This document shows positions 1 through 10,628 of a stretch of DNA of 64,000 bases, piece by piece. Below the pieces are notes generated by a model. It had not been told where the DNA came from and searched no databases. It saw nothing but the letters and a program-made list of their open reading frames with translations. Every line of letters begins with the position of its first letter. Position 1 is the stretch's first letter. Position numbers and translations under genes: made by a program. The DNA is from Lepus europaeus (lineage: Eukaryota > Chordata > Mammalia > Lagomorpha > Leporidae): contig NC_084831.1 in the NCBI RefSeq assembly GCF_033115175.1, positions 8,032,540-8,096,539 on the forward strand. The letters run 5' to 3'.

Positions 1-2515
1 TGTGCTCTTTGGTGAGCGTGTGGGGGGTGTGCTCTGTGGTGAGTGTGGGGGTGTGCTCTGTGGTGAGTGTGACCAGGTGTGCTCTGTGGTGAGTGTGGTC
101 AAGTGTGCTCTGTGGTGAGCGTGTGGGGGGTGTGCTCTGTGGTGAGTGTGGGGGTGTGCTCTGTGGTGAGTGTGGCTGGGTGTGCTCTTTGGTGAGCGTG
201 TGGGGGGTGTGCTCTGTGGTGAGTGTGGGGGGTGTGCTCTGTGGTGTGAGTGTGGCCGGGTGTGCTCTGTGGTGAGTGTGGCCGGGTGTGCTCTGTGGTG
301 AGCGTGTGGGGGGTGTGCTCTGTGGTGTGAGTGTGGGGGGTGTGCTCTGTGGTGTGAGTGTGGCCGGGTGTGCTCTGTGGTGAGTGTGGCCGGGTGTGCT
401 CTGTGGTGTGAGTGTGGCCGGGTGTGCTCTGTGGTGTGAGTGTGGGGGGTGTGCTCTGTGGTGTGAGTGTGGGGGGTGTGCTCTGTGGTGTGAGTGTGGG
501 GGTGTGCTCTGTGGTGTGAGTGTGGCCGGGTGTGCTCTGTGGTGTGAGTGTGGGGGGTGTGCTCTGTGGTGTGAGTGTGGGGGTGTGCTCTGTGGTGTGA
601 GTGTGGCCGGGTGTGCTCTGTGGTGAGTGTGGCCGGGTGTGCTCTGTGGTGAGTGTGGCTCGGTGTGCTCTGTAGTGTGAGTGTGGCTCGGTGTGCTCTG
701 TGGTGTGAGTGTGGCCGGGTGTGCTCTGTGGTGTGAGTGTGGCCGGGTGTGCTCTGTGATGAGTGTAGCCGGGTGTGCTCTGTGGTGTGAGTGTGGCCGG
801 GTGTGCTCTGTGGTGAGTGTGGCCGGGTGTGCTCTGTGGTGAGTGTGGCCGGGTGTGCTCTGTGGTGAGTGTGGCTCGGTGTGCTCTGTGGTGTGAGTGT
901 GGCCGGGTGTGCTCTGTGGTGAGTGTGGCCGGGTGTGCTCTGTGGTGAGTGTGGGGGTGTGCTCTGTGGTGTGAGTGTGGGGGTGTGCTCTGTGGTGTGA
1001 GTGTGGCCGGGTGTGCTCTGTGATGAGTGTGGCCGGGTGTGCTCTGTGGTGAGAGTGTGGGGGTGTGCTCTGTGGTGAGTGTGGCCGGGTGTGCTCTGTG
1101 GTGAGAGTGTGGGGGTGTGCTCTGTGGTGTGAGTGTGGGGGTGTGCTCTGTGGTGAGAGTGTGGGGGTGTGCTCTGTGGTGTGAGTGTGGCCGGGTGTGC
1201 TCTGTGGTGTGAGTGTGGGGGTGTGCTCTGTGGTGAGAGTGGCCGGGTGTGCTCTGTGATGAGTGTGGCCGGGTGTGCTCTGTGGTGAGCGTGTGGGGGT
1301 GTGCTCTGTGGTGAGTGTGGCCGGGTGTGCTCTGTGGTGAGTGTGACCAGGTGTGCTCTGTGGTGAGTGTGGGGGTGTGCTCTGTGGTGAGTGTGGCCGG
1401 GTGTGCTCTGTGATGAGTGTGGCCGGGTGTGCTCTGTGGTGAGAGTGTGGGGGGTGTGCTCTGTGGTGAGTGTGGCCGGGTGTGCTCTGTGGTGTGAGTG
1501 TGGCCGGGTGTGCTCTGTGGTGTGAGTGTGGCCGGGTGTGCTCTGTGATGAGTGTGGCCGGGTGTGCTCTGTGGTGTGAGTGTGGCCGGGTGTGCTCTGT
1601 GATGAGTGTGGGGGGTGTGCTCTGTGGTGTGAGTGTGGCCGGGCGTGCTCTGTGATGAGTGTGGCCGGGTGTGCTCTGTGGTGTGAGTGTGGCCGGGTGT
1701 GCTCTGTGGTGAGTGTGGCCGGGTGTGCTCTGTGGTGAGTGTGGCCGGGTGTGCTCTGTGGTGAGTGTGGCTCGGTGTGCTCTGTGGTGTGAGTGTGGCC
1801 GGGTGTGCTCTGTGGTGAGTGTGGCCGGGTGTGCTCTGTGGTGTGAGTGTGGGGGGTGTGCTCTGTGGTGAGCGTGTGGGGGGTGTGCTCTGTGGTGAGT
1901 GTGGCCGGGTGTGCTCTGTGGTGTGAGTGTGGCCGGGTGTGCTCTGTGGTGAGTGTGGCCGGGTGTGCTCTGTGGTGAGTGTGGCTCGGTGTGCTCTGTG
2001 GTGTGAGTGTGGCCGGGTGTGCTCTGTGGTGAGTGTGGCCGGGTGTGCTCTGTGGTGTGAGTGTGGGGGGTGTGCTCTGTGGTGAGCGTGTGGGGGGTGT
2101 GCTCTGTGGTGAGTGTGGCCGGGTGTGCTCTGTGGTGTGAGTGTGGCCGGGTGTGCTCTGTGGTGTGAGTGTGGCCGGGTGTGCTCTGTGGTGAGAGTGT
2201 GGGGGTGTGCTCTGTGGTGAGTGTGGCGGGTGTGCTCTGTGGTGTGAGTGTGGCCGGGTGTGCTCTGTGGTGTGAGTGTGGCCGGGTGTGCTCTGTGGTG
2301 AGTGTGGCCGGGTGTGCTCTGTGGTGAGCGTGTGGGGGATGTGTTCTGTGGTGTGAGTGTGGCCGGGTGTGCTCTGTGAGTGAGTGTGGCCGGGTGTGTT
2401 CTGTGGTGAGTGTGGCCGGGTGTGCTCTGTGGTGAGCGTGTGGGGGATGTGTTCTGTGGTGTGAGTGTGGCCGGGTGTGCTCTGTGGCGTGAGTGCGGCT
2501 GGGTGTGCTCTGTGC
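1..2515. repeat. G/T-rich minisatellite (VNTR) in a CLCN6 intron
   Basis: About 95 head-to-tail units of 24-28 bp. Each carries the core tgtgctctgtggtgagtgtg followed by a variable end (ggccggg, ggctcgg or a run of five to six G). Many units have an extra TG (ggtgtgag instead of ggtgag). The array begins outside the window and decays after 2480. It precedes a CLCN6 coding exon by about 335 bp, so it is intronic and transcribed as G/U-rich RNA. The complementary strand has no stop codon in the unit, which creates a long false reading frame (99-2879, minus). Unit variants recur in blocks, suggesting higher-order duplication. Length is likely polymorphic (inference). Confidence 0.95.
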
Positions 2516-2849
2516 ACAGTGCTCTGAAGAGCTGCTGGAAGGTTGTAAAACAGTCAGGGGCACAGTCAGCACTCAGCGGCGGTGTGTGCCAAGGAGGGCC
2601 CGGCCCTGGACAAGCTGGGGGTCTCTGGTGGTGACAGAGGGATGAACAAGGCCGCCACTCCACAGGATGACGTAATGGGGGAGGGGATTCCACACGGAGG
2701 GGGTCACGTGCAGAGGGAATGGAAGTACAGGAGAAGCTCTGGGTCCAGCAGCCACAGAGCTGGTTCAGAGAGGCCCAGGTGGTCCGGAGTGGTGGGGAGC
2801 CACTCCCGGGGCGCACTGCTGAGCTGGGTCGGCCTCCCCCCTCCCTCAG
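2516..2849 (+). other. Intron remainder between minisatellite and CLCN6 exon
   Basis: Unique intronic sequence ending in a polypyrimidine tract (ggcctcccccctccctcag). Nothing else is recognisable. Confidence 0.7.
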
Positions 2850-3036
2850 GCTGAGAGCCAGCGACATCATGGAGCCCAACCTGACCTACGTCTACCCGCA
2901 CACCCGCATCCAGTCTCTGGTCAGCATCCTGCGCACCACGGTGCACCACGCCTTCCCGGTGGTCACGGAGAACCGGGGCAACGAGAAGGAGTTCATGAAG
3001 GGCAACCAGCTCATCAGTAACAACATCAAGTTCAAG
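2850..3036 (+). CDS. CLCN6: CLCN6 coding exon with CBS domain 1
   Basis: Acceptor cctccctcag, donor AAG|gtagcg. The exon starts on the last base of a split codon and ends in phase 0. It encodes LRASDIMEPNLTYVYPHTR onward to NNIKFK, the first cytosolic CBS domain. In human numbering this is about exon 18 of 23 (inference). Confidence 0.95.
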
Positions 3037-6000
3037 GTAGCGAGCCAGCCCGAGAGGCAAGGTGGGTGCGGGAGACCGGTGGCCCTCGGTGCTGACACTT
3101 GGTGCTTGCCACTCCCTCCAGCTGGGGTCCTGCGGCGAGCTCCAGGGAACGCTGGCACTGTGTTCACTCACTGCCACCGTGAGTGTGGGTGTGCCAGGGA
3201 GGAGGGGCTGTCAGATCCTAAGGTGTCGGTTCTGCGGCAGAGCCAGGGTGGACCTTTGTTTTCCATCAGCAGATCTCGTCATTATCTGCTGTGTGCAGGT
3301 ATCAGGGAGGATTCTGGGGTTGCCAGCAATAAACCCAGACTTTGACTGCTTCAGGAAGAAAAGCGAGTCAACTGAGAGCTCTGCCCACGAGCTCTGGAGC
3401 GAAGGTGCAGGGCCTGGCCACGCCCTCGCGTCCCAGAAGGAGCAGGCACCTGCTGTTCTCTGTCCTCGGGTCACCTGCCATTGCCTCCCCCGGGCTGTGC
3501 GCCTGCCCCGGGCTTTAGGCGCCTGCACACTGACGGCCGTCCGGCAGAGACGGGGTGTGGGAGAGGGCTCGTTCCCCTGTGCGGATCTGAGATGCTGTCC
3601 CCAAATCAGAAATGGGGACGTTGGCCTGCAGACGCCACGAACTTCACAGCCGTGTCCGAGGAGGACTCTCATCAGCTCCTTGTTTGTTCATTATTTGCTT
3701 CTTTAATTTGAGAGACAGAGAAAAACTTGCCATCTGCTGGTTCACTCCCCAAATGCCCACAGTGGCCAGCGCTAGGCTGGGCCAGGCCAGAGCCAGGCGC
3801 TGGGGACTCCATCCCGGTCTCTCACATGGGTGGCAGGAGCCCGATCACTTGAGCCCTCACTGCGGCCCCCTGGAGTCTGCATTAGCAGGACCTGGAGTCA
3901 GGAACTAGAGCAGGGCTTGCACCCAGCACCCCAGTACGGGATGGGCGTGTCCCAGCCAGCACCTTGACCGCTAGGCCCCTTTGCCTGCCGAGCCACAGTG
4001 AGTTCCCTGCGCTTCCCGTGGCAGGACGTGCTGCCAGGCCTTGGAGCTCAGGAGGGGCCGCCGTGTCCATGCGCCTCCCTGAGAAGCCTCTGCCACCCTG
4101 CCCCTGCCTCCCGCAGAAGTCCAGCATCCTCACGCGAGCCGGCGAGCAGCGCCGACGGAGCCAGTCCATGAAGTCCTACCCGTCGAGCGAGCTGCGCAAC
4201 GTGTGTGATGAGCACGTGGCGTCCGAGGAGCCGGCCGAGAAGGAGGACCTGCTCCAGCAGATGCTGGAGCGGAGGTGGGCGCCCCGCGGGGAGCTCCGGA
4301 GCCTTCCGGGAACGCGGGGGAGGCGGGGCCGTGGCCGGGAAGCGGTCCTGCGAGGTGTACGAGGCGCGTCTGGTTTCTGTGTAACAGATACACCCCCTAC
4401 CCCAACCTGTACCCTGACCAGTCCCCAAGCGAAGACTGGACCATGGAGGAGCGCTTCCGCCCCCTGACCTTCCACGGCCTCATCCTACGTTCGCAGCTCG
4501 TCACCCTGCTTGTGCGGGGCGTGTGTTACTCGGAGAGTCAGTCGGTGAGTCTCCGCCAGTCCTGGGAGGCGGGAGGGCGGCAGGAACAGGGTCCCTGTGC
4601 CTCGGGGTGGGAGCCGGGTCTGGGCACCCGGGCGCCTGCAGGCTGCAGCCCTGCACTGCCGCTGCCGTCGGGTGGCCGGCGAGGCCGAGCAGGAGCGCTT
4701 GGAGTTCCCTCCAGTCCTTCCTGCTCGGTCCGGAGCCGCTGGCCAGCTGTCTCCTGTGGCCCACAGGCTTTGAATACAGTTTCTGCGTCTTCATTTCCGC
4801 AGGCGTGAACTTTCTTACGTATGTTGTCAAAAGAAACGCCGTTCTTCTGCCACTTCCACCCACTTCTCGTTTCTGTGTTTTGTTTTTGGCGGGCGGGCTC
4901 CTTCCCGGTAGTGGCCCGCAGTCCTTGGCCATCCCTGGCTGCAGAGAAGTCACCGCGGTTTGGTTTCTGTCACACAGCTTCCAGGTGGTCCCTGTGGCCA
5001 CCTGAGACCACCCACCGTCCCACTCTGTAGGAGGAGACTGAGAAAGACACCCAGGGACCTGGTGCCCAAACTGATTCTCCTGGGTGGGCTTCTGGCCATG
5101 GGGACAGCCCGAGGCCAGCTGGCCTGCAGAGGAGCTGTCACCGTGCTTGGGACAGGAAGGGTCCCACGCGGAGGGTGAGGGGAGCAGCCTGGCTGGAGCG
5201 GTAGAGATGGCACATGGCCCAGGGCAGGGGACTCCCAGTGAGGGGGTGTGGGCCCCGACCTGGATGCGGGACCCAGCTCAGCCTGGCCTGGTAGCACTCA
5301 GGGAGTCGGGGCTGCCCAGAGGGCAGTGGGCGAGTGCAGTGGTGTACAGGTGAGGCGTGCCCTGGAGTCGGGGAGAGGGAGTGGCCGGTGCTTGCCGTGT
5401 GCCCAGCCTGAGTGCACGGCGCCGGCCCCCCGGCCCAGTGACAGTCGGCTGTGCTGAGCGTTGCTGGGTGGCTTGAGACAGAGCATCTATTCTTTCATGG
5501 TTCAAGGCCAGTACAGTCCAGGTGGCAGCAGGGTCACGCTCTCTCTGAAGGCGCCAGGAGAGGCTCCGCCCCTGCCCCGCCTCCTTCCCGGTAGCGGCCT
5601 GCAGTCCTTGGCCATCCCTGGCTGCAGAGAAGTCACGCGGTTTGGTTTTTGTCACACGGCTTCCTCCCCGGGTCCTCCCCCATTCTCATGGTGGCACCTG
5701 TCACTGGATCGAGGACACACCTCATTCTAACTTGCTTCCTGTTTCCAGGAAGGTCCCTGCGTGCAACTGAGGGCCTAGAACTTGGCCGTGTCTTTGTGGT
5801 GGGCTTGGTTCACTCCGTCATCGTTAGCACTTTTCTCACGTCAGCTTCTGCAGAGCCCAGATGCATCTTGGGGTTGCAGAATGGGAGGTTCAGAGAGACT
5901 GGGGGACCTGCCCAGGGTGGTTCAGGGTGGTCCAAGAACTGGCTTTGGGTCGAGCTGTCTCACCTCCCAGCTGCTGCTGGCCACAGCTTGGCACCACTCC

Positions 6001-8101
6001 ACGTCGCAGGGCTGTGGCTGGTGGGGCTGGGGTGAAGGGAGAGGGGCTCTGGGGAGACCAGTGCAAAATGCATGTCGCTTGGGGTTGCAGAGCGCCAGCC
6101 AGCCGCGCCTCTCCTACGCCGAGATGGCCGAGGATTACCCCCGCTTCCCTGACATCCACGACCTGGACCTCACGCTGCTCAACCCGCGCATGATTGTGGT
6201 GAGAGGGGCCGGCCCTCCCGGCCTGGCCTGCCCGTTTCCCTGCTCCTCGGTGCCGCTGGCGTCTCGGGCTGCCGGTGACTGGTGCTGTCTGTCCCGCAGG
6301 ACGTCACCCCGTACATGAACCCGTCACCCTTCACCGTCTCGCCCAACACCCACGTCTCCCAAGTCTTCAACCTGTTCAGAACGATGGGCCTGCGCCACCT
6401 GCCCGTGGTGAACGCCGTGGGGGAGGTGAGTGAGCCCCGGGGGAGGAGGCGCCTGCGGTCCTCCCTGCACCCCACCCTGGGAGAGAGGATCCTCCAGCCA
6501 CGGGCTCCGCTGTCCAACAGGAGGAAATACCAGAATCCCCCAGGCCCTCTTCAGACCAAAGCTGTAATAGCTGTGAAAACCTTGCCCCAGGGCCGCCTGC
6601 ATGTTCACGAGCCTTGGCCAGCAGATGGCGCCAGGCCCCTGTAGCCCAGTGGGTGACAAGAAGAGGCGCGGAAAAAGCTGGCCTCGTCGCAGGAGGAGGA
6701 GGAGGAATCGCGGCCTGGACAGGGCAGGGCCACTGTGGAGGCCTCCGCGGGCCTCCTGCCCCGCCGCCCTCACGGAGATTCAGAACCTCGTACGAGAGAG
6801 TTCCAGGCAGGCTGCTGGCGTGGGACGTTTTAAAAGCCGCAGCACGTAGCAGCTGCTGCAGAGTTCGCTCTTTGTCCTGCTGCTGCCTCATTGTGGGAAG
6901 AAAGGAAACAGAGTAGAAAAGGAGAGACAGAAGTCAGCCCTGCCCGCACCCTGCAGAGCCGCCGCGCTCAGTCTGTGCTCCGGACCCTGACACTGTGTGT
7001 GTCGGGCTTTCGGGGAAGCGGAATTGGTGTTCATGCTGTCTGGTTGTTGCCTGACTTTTCACGTCACCGGTAGAAGACGGCTCCAGGGCAGAAAACGTTT
7101 ACCTGTGGTGTTACTTTGTTCATTTTTGCTTTTGTTTTCTTATTGTTGGAGAGACAGATGTACAGGGGGAGAGAAGGTGCTCTAGGCACTGGTTTACTTC
7201 CCCAGTGCCTGCGGTGGCTGGGACTGGGCCAGACTGAAGCCAGGAACTGGGAATCCAATCCAGGTTTCCCACCTGGGTGGCAGGGACCCAAATGCTCAGA
7301 CCATCTCCTGCCGCCCCAGGGTCTGTTTCGCAGGGGACGGACCAGGAGCGGAGCTGGGACCCAACCCAGTGCTCCCGTGCGGGATGCAGGCATCTGAGCT
7401 GCCAGGCCAGCCTCCTGCCCCATGTGGTACTGTACGGCCCTGGGACACGGCCGCCCCGTCTCTTCCGTAGTGCCCTGGATTGTCGGCTGTCCAATGAAAT
7501 TCCACCCCAGTGACCTTGCCCTGTTGCCAGTTGGCCCCCGGGAAGGGGAAGTGTAGCACATGAGCCCGGCACGGCACAGCACATTCGTACACGGTGCGGC
7601 TGCCCTGGGTTGATGGGCGTTCCCTCAGACCACACTGCCCGGTTCCAACAGTGTACGGGGTGGCTGTGGGGTACCCACCCCCAGCGACAGCTGGGAGCCG
7701 CCGTAAAGGATTGTGGGAGAGCCTCCAGCGAGGGTTTCTGCAAGACGGTGGCTGACACATGGCCTCCTGCACACAGGCCCACGGGCTGCACGTGTGGGGC
7801 CTGAGAGAGCGCCTGCCCCCGGCCCCCGGTTTAACCCTCGTTACCTGTTCCATCTTTTTCTCATCTGAAAATTTGGAAGCCTTCAGAGGGAGCCTTCCCT
7901 CCCCGGCCGTGCCCCGTGGGCCCCGACTCCACCTCCCACTCCTGGACGAGGCCGGCTCTTTGCGCCCCTCTTGTCTCTGCCTGCTACCCTGCGGCTGACG
8001 TGGGTCTTTCTCCTTTCTAGATCGTCGGGATCGTCACCCGGCACAACCTGACCTACGAATTCCTGCAGGCCCGACTGCGCCAGCACTACCAGAGCCTCTG
8101 A
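2850..8101 (+). CDS. CLCN6: CLCN6, C-terminal six coding exons (partial gene)
   Basis: Encodes the C-terminal part of ClC-6, a late-endosomal 2Cl-/H+ exchanger of the CLC family that is prominent in neurons. Exons: 2850-3036, 4117-4274, 4388-4544, 6091-6198, 6300-6425, 8021-8101; all introns are GT-AG and phases join cleanly (187, 158, 157, 108, 126 and 81 nt). They encode 271 residues, roughly human residues 599-869. The first exon carries CBS domain 1 (around EPNLTYVYPHTRIQSL). A long Ser/Arg- and Glu-rich linker follows, then CBS domain 2 (DVTPYMNPSPFTVSPNTHV ... IVGIVTRHNLTYEF) to the stop. Transmembrane exons lie upstream of the window. No frameshift or premature stop is seen. The protein is nearly identical to the human one as I remember it. 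Confidence 0.96.
3691..3980 (-). mobile_element. Old, diverged C-type SINE in a CLCN6 intron
   Basis: Reverse-oriented tail (ttatttgcttctttaatttg), then the family hallmarks ctgctggttcactccccaaa and tctcacatgggtggcaggag. The head is degraded. Its divergence indicates an old copy. Confidence 0.8.
4117..4274 (+). CDS. CLCN6: CLCN6 coding exon, inter-CBS linker
   Basis: Acceptor gcctcccgcag, donor GAG CGG AG|gtgggc. It starts in phase 0 and ends two bases into an Arg codon. It encodes KSSILTRAGEQRRRSQSMKS and then an acidic stretch (ASEEPAEKEDLLQQMLER). The basic, serine-rich RRRSQSMKS segment is typical of phosphorylatable linkers (inference). Confidence 0.95.
4388..4544 (+). CDS. CLCN6: CLCN6 coding exon, inter-CBS region
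   Basis: Acceptor gtgtaacag, donor CAG TCG|gtgagt. It completes the split Arg codon and encodes YTPYPNLYPDQSPSEDW through LVTLLVRGVCYSESQS. The intron before it is only 113 bp. Confidence 0.95.
4898..4982. repeat. Local duplication in CLCN6 intron, copy 1
   Basis: An 85-bp block (ctccttcccggtagtggccc ... gtcacacagcttcc) recurs about 680 bp downstream at 5581-5663 with only a handful of differences. Both copies lie in the same intron (4545-6090). Confidence 0.85.
5581..5663. repeat. Local duplication in CLCN6 intron, copy 2
   Basis: Direct-repeat partner of 4898-4982, starting ctccttcccggtagcggcct and ending gtcacacggcttcc. The similarity is too high for an ancient repeat unless gene conversion has acted. 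Confidence 0.85.
6091..6198 (+). CDS. CLCN6: CLCN6 coding exon leading into CBS domain 2
   Basis: Acceptor ggggttgcag, donor ATT GTG|gtgaga. Phase 0 at both ends, 36 codons: SASQPRLSYAEMAEDYPRF through LNPRMIV. Confidence 0.95.
6300..6425 (+). CDS. CLCN6: CLCN6 coding exon, CBS domain 2
   Basis: Acceptor tgtcccgcag, donor GGG GAG|gtgagt. Phase 0 at both ends, 42 codons. It contains the beta-alpha core of CBS2 (TVSPNTHVSQVFNLFRTMGL, then RHLPVVNAVGE). Confidence 0.95.
7119..7421 (-). mobile_element. Old C-type SINE in the last CLCN6 intron
   Basis: Hallmarks on the reverse strand: gagagacagatg, gactgaagccaggaactggg, tttcccacctgggtggcagg, ggagctgggacccaaccc and a decayed head near gagctgccaggcc. 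The most degraded class in this window. Confidence 0.8.
8021..8101 (+). CDS. CLCN6: CLCN6 terminal coding exon
   Basis: Acceptor ttctcctttctag. Encodes IVGIVTRHNLTYEFLQARLR, then QHYQSL and TGA at 8099-8101. The last residues (QSL) differ slightly from human QTI. The exon continues as the 3' UTR. Confidence 0.95.
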   Translation: MVGIVTRHNLTYEFLQARLRQHYQSL

Positions 8102-10628
8102 GAGCCTGGCCTCCCCCGGGGCTGCCGGCGAGGCGGCGCGCTCACACTCCGGCCGGCACAGCTGGCCGGCTGCGGCTGTTCCTGAGCGACCGAAGATTCC
8201 CAGTCACTCACCCCCCCAGTCCCCTGGAAGCCTGGAGCTGTTGGATGCTTTGGTGGTCAGAGACCCTGGGGAGGGCATTGACCCCTCAGAGTGTGGGCTT
8301 TTCTGCCGTCCCTGGGCACACGCCCCCAGGTGGAAGCCAGCCTGGACCCGGCAGAGGGATCCTGCCCCAGGCTTGCTGCTCTCCCCGACGGCCGAGCCAG
8401 GGCCTTGTCATTTGGGGAGGGCTTTAGGCCGAGGCAAACATGGGGGGTACCAGCTGCAAAAATCAGTTAATTTCTGAGTTTAGGAATCAGGCACGGAGAA
8501 AGTTCCCACGTTTTGGGAGGCCCTCTTTTGTGGGGGCTCGTCGTGCAGACTCCTTGCTGATGCTGAGAGCCCCTGTCCCGCCCTGAGCCCTGAGCCCTGA
8601 GCAGTCAGTCTGAGGCTGGGGTTGGGCTGACGCCCACCCTCGTTTTTAACACATCAGCTTTCTCCCCCGTGCAAGTCGCTCCCGGCCTCCCTGGAACATG
8701 TGGCTGCCCTGAGCCCTCCCCAACCTTCACCTCGTGATGGGCTTGGCCTTCCCAGGCTCTGCGTCCGTCTGCTGGTGAAGAGGCCCCATCTCCGAGCGTC
8801 CTGGCCTTGCCCCCGAGTCACCTGGAAGCAGGACTCCCCTAGGTGAATACGTCCCTGAGCCCCGGCCCCTCCCGAGCCGGGGACAGTAGCAGGTGGGTGT
8901 CGGACACAGCAGAGGTTTGGTTTGAGGAAGGTTCCCAGGCATCGTGCGCCCTCCTGCTGCTAGCCATGCTCGACCTCCTGGGACAGACAGGGGGCGCAGT
9001 GCTGCAGGGAGTGCTTCCTGCAGCTCACGCCTACAGTGGAAGCGCTAACCCCAGGGTCCCATCTGTGAGGGCCGACAGTCACCTGGCTGGCTGGCCGCAG
9101 AGTGAGCCCCTGGGGCCCGGGCATTTGCACTTGCCATCCTCTAACTGCTACAGGGTCGGCATCCTTGTGCCATGCAGCTGCCTGTGGCTGGGCTACTTTG
9201 GGACCCAAGATGGCGCCTACCTGCATTGAGACTGCCTAACTGTGGAAGCCACCGGAGGGCATTGGAGCCTGGGCCTGCCCTGCCCTGAAGTCCACTTCCG
9301 AGATGGCTGTGCAGCCTGCGGTGGGGCCGGTGGCGCTGCCCCAGGGCTGTTCCACCCGCTCTCCACTGGGTACCGCTGCTTCAGGACCATGTGCTGACCG
9401 CGGCCCCCTCCACCACCACCACCCCCCCCGTGTCCTTACCCCTTTGACCAAGTTCAAGTTCCTGCATGCACCTGCCTTGTGAAGTGGGAGTGACAGTTCA
9501 GGAAGTCACCAGGACCAAAAAGGCCACCCTTGTCCAAAGTGATGGGGTTCAGCCAGCTACCACTTCATTGTAGGGTGGCTGGACCACGACGTTGTTTCTT
9601 CCTTTTATCAAGAAGAGAACCAGTTGCCCAAGTCAAGAGATTGGCAGGCTGCCTGTCACAGAAGCCCCTCCCTTCCCCACCTGGGTGGGGTCCTCAGAGC
9701 TAGAGGCCTGCAGTAGGCGCCCCGGCCTCAGGAGGGTTCATGTCCCTGCCACGCCTGGAGGCTGCTCTGGGCAATGTGGCTGGAATGTGTCTCTCCCTCG
9801 TGCACATTGTGTTGTGTTGAAGTCACCAGATACTCTGTTCCCATGCATTTAGTCCAGAGATTGACAGTGGAGTGCAAATGCCCCCCTCCTCCGAACTGAC
9901 CACGTGCGTGCAGGGAGGACCCCAGGCCAGGCCTCAGCAGGCGCGTGGCTTCCTGTGCTCTTCCTCTCTGCCTGCCTTCCCAGATAAGCCCAAAGAGGAC
10001 AGCTCCTCCCCCGTAACAGTAGCCACGTAGCTGAGCCTTGCTCCCTGGGTTTCTGCCTGGTGGAGAGCAGCGTTTTCTGTGTCTCACCCACTACCAACCC
10101 TGCCGCCAGGCACCCAGATAAACCATTCCACAGAGCGGGAGTTGGGTGGGCCCAAAGTGTTCGTCTCCAGCTTGGTGTTCCGTGGCTTCCTAGCCAAGGC
10201 AGTGTGGGGAGTGGGACCAAAAGTCTGGTCCCCAGGCCCAGCTGAGACCTTTGTACTCTGGGGGGTGATTCGCCCATGACCTTGTTCAGCTGACAGTTCC
10301 CGGATGAAGTGGACACTCGCTTGGCCCAGGCGGCCGGTGACCGGAGAGCTTCCCCCGAGCCAGCGCGGCGCCGGGGCCCACGGCTCCCCTCCCGCATTGT
10401 CGCCCCTCGTGCCTGTGCACCTTGGCCGTGTCAGCATTGCAGCTTCTGTGTGTCTGTTTGCACTGTGTGTGCAGTGACGTTGCTAGTCCCACTGTGTATA
10501 TAAATGGTATTGTCGGCTTTTGTTTGTTTTTAATTTGTAAAGTCTTATTTTTATTTGAACCCCTGGCACCTGGAAGTTCTTGTGACGACCGTACCGCGTC
10601 AGAATAAAACATCTGCCTCTGTCTCCTT
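8102..10628 (+). other. CLCN6: CLCN6 3' UTR
   Basis: About 2.5 kb of repeat-free sequence between the stop codon and a poly(A) signal. The distal 150 bp are T/GT-rich, as is usual before a cleavage site. The length fits the long human CLCN6 3' UTR. No SINE lies anywhere from 7422 to 12275, in contrast to the rest of the window. The exact cleavage position is inferred. Confidence 0.8.
10603..10608 (+). terminator. CLCN6 poly(A) signal AATAAA
   Basis: Canonical AATAAA in the context agAATAAAacatctgcctct, followed by a T/GT-rich stretch ending in tggtttttag. It is the only AATAAA I noticed in the last part of the 3' UTR. Confidence 0.8.

Noticed and set aside
1-2515. CRISPR-like array of short repeats
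   Set aside because: Units are contiguous with no unique spacers, lie in a mammalian intron, and no cas genes are present.
99-2879. 926-residue His/Thr/Pro-rich protein on the minus strand
   Set aside because: It is entirely the minisatellite read in a stop-free register, with no promoter, splice logic or homologous domain.
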